In this document: piece after piece, positions 54,503-58,151 of the stretch | Layout of the letters: every line of letters begins with the position of its first letter | Position numbering within the stretch: position 1 is the stretch's first letter | NCBI GenBank assembly: GCA_964620915.1 | Contig: CAZUKP010000014.1 | Location: 1 to 58,151 of the forward strand | From: Hyphomicrobium_A sp964620915 | GTDB lineage: Bacteria > Pseudomonadota > Alphaproteobacteria > Rhizobiales > Hyphomicrobiaceae | Direction of reading: 5' to 3' | DNA length: 58,151 nt | Translations under genes and position numbers: made by a program | Notes under the pieces: model-generated | What the model saw: the letters and a program-made list of their open reading frames with translations, nothing else | What the model was told of the DNA's origin: nothing | The model's database searches: none

Positions 54503-55252
54503 TCAAGGCTCGTAGCCCTCAAATATCGGTGCATCTGCCCAGCGGGCCGCGACCTGACGCTCCTCCTCCGACTTCACCGTCCACGTAAAGAGCGGAACTC
54601 CCAGAACCTCGCGCACAAACCGGGTGACCGGCGTCGGGAGCGCACCAATGTGATACGCATAGAAATCGGGTGCGGCGTCGCGCGATTCAAGCAGGTGCGT
54701 GAGGCGAAAGGCGCGTTCAGCGCCGAGGCGGTTATGCCAATCGTGCTCTGCGTGAAATACGCCTGAGACGATGCCACGTGGGACTTGCGGTGCGCGCTCC
54801 TTGAAGGCCGCCACCATGATTGGATCAAAGGACATCAGCGCCAAGGGTCCTCGATAAGATCGTGCGAGGTCCGCGATCGCACCTATGAATTTGGGGTCTG
54901 GAGTTCCCCAATCACTCTTGATCTCGGCCAGGATCGGCTCTCGGCCGCCCACGAGATCAAGCAGGTCTGCGAAATCGATGATTGCGTCATTGCCTCCGCG
55001 GTAGTTCAGTCTCTTGAGGGCAGGTGCGTCGAGATCACGCACGTTAGCGTGGCCCTCAATCAAACGCTCAAGCGTGTCATCATGAAATACAATAGGCGTG
55101 CCGCAGGCCGAAGGCCTGAGATCGCATTCGACACCATATCCTTTGGTGAGCGCTGCCTCAAAGGCCGCAGCTGTATTTTCAATCAATCCCGCTGCCGCAT
55201 TGTGTAGTCCGCGGTGGGCAATTGGCTTTAGGAAGGCTGCGCAATCGCGCAT
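54503..55252 (-). CDS. glycerophosphodiester phosphodiesterase
   Basis: A 249-residue TIM-barrel GDPD that releases glycerol-3-phosphate from glycerophosphodiesters. Catalytic residues are visible: AHRG (His13, Arg14), LIENT (Glu26), ECDLR (Glu42, Asp44) and FHDDT (His57). There is no signal peptide, so it acts in the cytoplasm, like UgpQ. It lies five bases after the RidA gene and 39 bases before the acyltransferase gene. Confidence 0.93.
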   Translation of the reverse strand: MRDCAAFLKPIAHRGLHNAAAGLIENTAAAFEAALTKGYGVECDLRPSACGTPIVFHDDTLERLIEGHANVRDLDAPALKRLNYRGGNDAIIDFADLLDLVGGREPILAEIKSDWGTPDPKFIGAIADLARSYRGPLALMSFDPIMVAAFKERAPQVPRGIVSGVFHAEHDWHNRLGAERAFRLTHLLESRDAAPDFYAYHIGALPTPVTRFVREVLGVPLFTWTVKSEEERQVAARWADAPIFEGYEP

Positions 55253-55257
55253 GTAAC

Positions 55258-55722
55258 TTACCGCTCAATACGCAGGATCGCGTCGACTTCAACCGCGCAG
55301 TTCATTGGAAGACCGGAGACCCCGACAGCTGCTCGCGTATGCCGGCCCTTATCTCCGAATACGTCGACCATGAGATCGGAAGCGCCGTTGATGACCTTAG
55401 GATGATCGCCAAAATTGGACGTCGCGTTGACGAACCCGGTGAGCTTGGCAACCTGTGCGACATGATCAAGTTCACCCAGTGCCGACTTTACCTGGGCCAG
55501 GATCTGGATTGCGCACGCCCGCGCCGCTGCTTGTCCATCTTCGATCGTCATATTGGAGCCTAGGCACCCTTTGATGACCTCGCCCCCAGCCATGGAGATC
55601 TGACCCGAAACGAACAAGAGATGCCCAACAAATAGAGTGGGCACGTAATTCGCCACGGGGCGGGGCGCCTCGGGTAAGGCAATCCCAAGCTCTGCGAGAC
55701 GTGCCTCGGCCATGCCACTCAT
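55258..55722 (-). CDS. RidA-family protein
   Basis: A 154-residue member of the RidA/YjgF/UK114 superfamily, enamine/imine deaminases or related binders. It belongs to the longer (about 150-residue) branch: ARLAELGIALPEAP, LFVSGQISM, LGELDHVAQVAKLTGFVN and RAAVGVSGLPMNCAVEVDAI. The Arg of RidA proper is represented by Arg in HTRAAVGV. AAGGA seven bases before ATG 55722 sets the start; a TTG six codons further upstream is less likely. It heads a minus-strand operon. Confidence 0.9.
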   Translation of the reverse strand: MSGMAEARLAELGIALPEAPRPVANYVPTLFVGHLLFVSGQISMAGGEVIKGCLGSNMTIEDGQAAARACAIQILAQVKSALGELDHVAQVAKLTGFVNATSNFGDHPKVINGASDLMVDVFGDKGRHTRAAVGVSGLPMNCAVEVDAILRIER

Positions 55723-55870
55723 GGGGGTATCCTTCCGCAACGGTCACGATGTCTGGCGCCTTGGTCGGCACACCTTTATTGACCGCCCTGGCGGCACTTT
55801 GCAACGGCGACTTCGGGCCCTAGTGTGCCCGCGAGAGCCGGACGCGCTCTTGGTGGTAAGGGAATACGGA

Positions 55871-56740
55871 ATGGTTGATGCACCGAGGCTTGCGGCTGCC
55901 GCACTTGGCGCGGTGATTTTTGTGTTGCCACTGGGCCTTGAATCTTCAATTGCCCAGACAAAGCGCGTGGCCTTCGACCCGCATCGTGCCGTTTACGAGA
56001 TTACGTTAGAGCGTGCGGGCCCTGGGTCCGGTGTCGAGAACATGACCGGGCGCATGGTTTACGAGATGACGGGGAGTGTGTGCGAGGGGTATGCGCAAAA
56101 CATGCGGTTTGTCACGCGTATGGTCGATCAGGAGGGGCATTCCCAGGTCAATGATCTGCGCACATCTAGCTTCGAAGACTTGAGCAAGCATCGCCTGCGG
56201 TTCAGCTCGAGCCAATATGAGAATCAAAAGCTTTCGGAAGCGGCACAGGGAAGCGCTGGACCCGGCAATGGCGCCACCTTCACGAAGGTCGAGCTGACGA
56301 AGCCGACAAAGAAAACGGTAAAGCTTCCCTCTGACATATACTTTCCGATCCAGCACTCGCTTGCGCTACTACGGGCTGCCGAGGCCGGAGAGACGATGTT
56401 CACTGCCAATCTGTTTGATGGCTCGGAAAAGGGGGAGAAGTTCTACGAGACCAGCGCTTTTATCGGCCAGCGCGCGGCAGCGGGAGAGGTGGAAGGTCCA
56501 AGCGGTCTTGAGCAACCCGACAGGCTGGATACTCTGGCTTCGTGGCCGATTGCGATCAGCTACTTCGATCCCGGCCCTGCACAGACAGATGAGACGCCGA
56601 CTTACGAGTTGGGCTTTCGATTTTATGAGAACGGTGTCTCGACAAAGCTCTTCATCGATTATGGCGACTTCGCCATCCGCGGCCGGCTTGTCGAACTGAC
56701 GTACCTTCCAAAAAGTGAGTGCCCCGACGAGAAAGGCTGA
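55871..56740 (+). CDS. eipB: DUF1849 periplasmic protein, EipB-like
   Basis: EipB (DUF1849) is a conserved periplasmic beta-spiral protein needed for cell-envelope integrity in Brucella and studied in other alphaproteobacteria. The 289-residue protein has a signal peptide (ends SSIAQ, about residue 29). Its two cysteines, Cys71 (GSVCEGY) and Cys284 (KSECPDE), match the positions of the Brucella disulfide (69/278). The YEMTGSVCEGYAQNMRFVTR segment is family-typical. ATG 55871 follows AAGGGA. It diverges from the RidA gene. Confidence 0.92.
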   Translation: MVDAPRLAAAALGAVIFVLPLGLESSIAQTKRVAFDPHRAVYEITLERAGPGSGVENMTGRMVYEMTGSVCEGYAQNMRFVTRMVDQEGHSQVNDLRTSSFEDLSKHRLRFSSSQYENQKLSEAAQGSAGPGNGATFTKVELTKPTKKTVKLPSDIYFPIQHSLALLRAAEAGETMFTANLFDGSEKGEKFYETSAFIGQRAAAGEVEGPSGLEQPDRLDTLASWPIAISYFDPGPAQTDETPTYELGFRFYENGVSTKLFIDYGDFAIRGRLVELTYLPKSECPDEKG

Positions 56741-56763
56741 TGGCAGTCCAGAGTGGATGCCGC

Positions 56764-57045
56764 TTAAGCATGACCCTCTTCGCTGGCTTGCCGCGCCAGG
56801 ACCTCATAAGCCGACCCGATCGCTTCCGGCCGAATGGAATTGTTGGCGGCAAACGAAAGCAGCAGGCTCTCATCCTGTCGGAGGTGGTCCAGGACGGCCG
56901 CCATGATTCGCTGGGTGTGGGCCTCAGCCTTAAGTTCGGCCGGACCCAGACCCGTGAGCGCGAGAAATCGGCCCAGTCGCTGTACGTCCTCGGCGAGAAA
57001 TGCCAGCGCTGTTAGTGCGATTGTCTCTGCGCTCTCGATGTCCAA
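56764..57045 (-). CDS. DUF3572 protein
   Basis: A 93-residue helical protein of the DUF3572 family, restricted to alphaproteobacteria and usually next to divK. The opening IESAETIALTALAFLAEDVQRLGRFL and TGLGPAEL agree with the family. The start is TTG 57045, as no ATG precedes it in frame. Function unknown. It is divergent from divK with about 155 bases between starts, a conserved arrangement in Rhizobiales. Confidence 0.92.
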   Translation of the reverse strand: MDIESAETIALTALAFLAEDVQRLGRFLALTGLGPAELKAEAHTQRIMAAVLDHLRQDESLLLSFAANNSIRPEAIGSAYEVLARQASEEGHA

Positions 57046-57051
57046 ATTGTT

Positions 57052-57160
57052 GAGTCTCTGATTCCTGGGGTGATGCTACGTAATCGTGCGGAGAGGCATA
57101 TCTTTAGCTGTTGGTTACAGCCTCCGACTCATACTGAATGCGAGTTCGAATGCTAGAATC
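57052..57160. promoter_or_regulatory. divK control region with four GANTC sites and a CtrA-like dyad
   Basis: GANTC (CcrM methylation) sites occur at 57052, 57060, 57126 and 57156. TTAG-N7-TTAC at 57104-57118 resembles the CtrA box TTAA-N7-TTAA (6 of 8 positions). This region lies between the DUF3572 start and the divK start. The methylation sites are seen directly; binding is inferred. Confidence 0.55.
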
Positions 57161-57200
57161 GGTGCAAAAGGGCGCCAGAGGCAGGGAGCGCTTCCGAAAC

Positions 57201-57635
57201 ATGAATTTTCAGCAATCCCCGGGCACGGGCGCACCAAATCGGCCGAATGCTCGGCCCATCGGCAGGAAAATTCTAGTCGTGGAAGACAATGAGCTCAACA
57301 TGAAGCTCTTTCACGACCTCCTCGCCGCGAGCGGCTACGCCATCATCCAGACCCGCAATGGTTTGGAAGCCCTTACATTGGCAAGGCGCCATCGCCCCGC
57401 GCTCATCCTTATGGATATTCAGCTTCCCGAAATATCCGGTCTTGAGATCACGAAGTGGATCAAGGAAGACGATGATTTGCGGGATATTCCCGTCGTCGCC
57501 GTAACTGCCTTTGCGATGAAGGGAGATGAGGAGCGAATCCGTTCCGGCGGGTGTGAAGCCTACATCTCCAAACCTATCTCGGTGGGCCCGTTTCTCGAGA
57601 CTGTGCATCGATTTACAGGCGGTCCCCAGGCCTAG
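57201..57635 (+). CDS. divK: single-domain response regulator DivK
   Basis: DivK is the phospho-switch of the alphaproteobacterial cell cycle, acting with PleC/DivJ kinases to control CtrA. The receiver domain has the acids in VVEDN (28-29), phospho-acceptor Asp72 (LMDIQLPE), Thr102 and Lys124 (SKPIS). NELNMKLFHDLL is typical of DivK. ATG 57201 gives 144 residues, with a 22-residue extension over the normal length; ATG 57138 is a longer option. In many relatives pleD follows. Here no pleD ORF is seen. Confidence 0.93.
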   Translation: MNFQQSPGTGAPNRPNARPIGRKILVVEDNELNMKLFHDLLAASGYAIIQTRNGLEALTLARRHRPALILMDIQLPEISGLEITKWIKEDDDLRDIPVVAVTAFAMKGDEERIRSGGCEAYISKPISVGPFLETVHRFTGGPQA

Positions 57636-57887
57636 AGATCCTACGGGCATGCCTGTCGGTGAGGCTCTTTCCGAGCCCCGAGCCGCCATGGAGATGTTCA
57701 AGCTTCAGTGAGATTTCTGTCGGCCAAGCGGGCAACATGGGGAGGTTGAAGTCCGACTTACCTCCGATGACCCCTGCACCTGACCGTCGTGAAAACCATT
57801 TCGCCTTAGGGCGTTAGCGTGCGGGAACCAACCAAGGCACTCGTACGCCCGCTACGCTCACCTCTGTGAGGCTATGCTGACTCGGCA

Positions 57888-57903
57888 GTGACTGTTCAGT
57901 CAC
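57888..57903. promoter_or_regulatory. palindrome resembling a TetR-type operator
   Basis: GTGACTG-TT-CAGTCAC is a perfect 7-bp inverted repeat with a 2-base centre. Operators of TetR-family regulators often have this geometry. No regulator gene is in view, but one may lie beyond the edge. Seen directly; function inferred. Confidence 0.4.
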
Positions 57904-57968
57904 AGTCAAAGCGGAACTTGCCTTGGTGAAATTCCTCTGTCAGATTGAGAATAGGCAAAGGGGGTATT

Positions 57969-58070
57969 TTGCGGCAGCAATTTGGCTGGGACGGTGGCGG
58001 AGGCAAGGACAGCGTCCCAGATATGCAGGGCAAGTTCCCGGACTATCAGGTCCGCCGCATTTCCTGGTAG
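57969..58070 (+). CDS. possible 33-residue small ORF
   Basis: TTG 57969 to TAG 58070, with AGGGGG four bases upstream. The peptide is Gly-rich with aromatic residues (QQFGWDGGGGKDSVPDM, then KFPDYQVRR) and ends in Trp. It may be a leader peptide, a small protein or chance. No family is recognised. Confidence 0.25.
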   Translation: MRQQFGWDGGGGKDSVPDMQGKFPDYQVRRISW

Positions 58071-58151
58071 TACGGGTAATTCGTGGCACGGTCTTCAGCG
58101 GCTAGAGTGGCCTCCTCGTTGAAGCTGCATCGGACCAGCCACGGCACCAGG

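Larger units (their letters stand above)
57636..58151. other. end region without recognised genes
   Basis: Over 500 bases to the window edge. It contains a CTCAC-CTCT-GTGAG hairpin (about 57858-57871), the palindrome at 57888-57903 and one possible 33-residue ORF. The plus-strand frame 57923-58105 has no family signal. No pleD is seen. The next gene probably starts beyond 58151. Confidence 0.6.

Noticed and set aside
57923..58105. A 60-codon frame near the window end.
   Set aside because: No family signal and composition unlike the neighbouring genes; it overlaps the better-placed small ORF in another frame.

Overview
The window looks like ordinary chromosomal DNA of an alphaproteobacterium of the order Hyphomicrobiales (Rhizobiales), possibly near Hyphomicrobium. 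The evidence is the gene families present: an EipB-type DUF1849 protein, a DUF3572 gene next to divK, a bactofilin, a three-cysteine IscR ahead of a complete SUF operon with an Irr-type (ICE) dyad, ClpS/ClpA, a short phasin and an AsmA/YhdP-type giant protein. The genus is inferred from gene content only. I saw no insertion sequence, prophage, CRISPR array or rRNA.

Layout. 182-256: tRNA-Thr(GGT). 463-6616 (minus): a surface-polysaccharide cluster of four glycosyltransferases plus rmlA and rmlB. 7049-9350: a tail-anchored acidic protein and two exported small proteins. 9502-14458: an LhgO-like FAD oxidase, then a YhaO/YhaN (SbcD/SbcC-like) nuclease-ATPase pair. 14531-19755: bactofilin, Bcp peroxiredoxin and the AsmA-like protein. 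19781-24003: tyrS and anmK (divergent), an M28 peptidase and an alpha/beta hydrolase.

24087-32087: the Fe-S assembly operon iscR - IscS-type desulfurase - sufB - small membrane protein - sufC - sufD - sufS - sufT - sufA, mostly translationally coupled, with a promoter and ICE-like operator. 32087-36125: DUF924, TfoX-N, cytochrome b561, a RhlE-like helicase and a YcgN cysteine-cluster protein. 36126-36699 is non-coding with two hairpins. It is followed by an unrecognised protein with a phosphoribosyltransferase-like motif, parE, a DUF1275 membrane protein, panC with an unusual insertion, and putA.

45081-46603: a VWA-domain protein paired with a membrane-anchored J-domain protein. 46638-48152: a SPOR-tailed D,D-carboxypeptidase. 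48582-52006: phasin, clpS and clpA. 52054-55722 (minus): an SDR-like oxidoreductase, HIT, a FemAB-like acyltransferase, GDPD and RidA. 55871-57635: EipB, DUF3572 and divK. The divK promoter region carries a cluster of GANTC (CcrM) sites and a CtrA-like dyad. The last 500 bases hold no recognisable gene apart from a possible 33-residue ORF behind a palindromic operator-like site.

Most genes are housekeeping. The points most worth a second look are the small membrane gene inside the suf operon, the VWA/J-domain pair, the PRTase-like orphan with the adjacent hairpins, the YhaN hook replacement, and the divK control region. I did not find clear evidence of a wholly new system.
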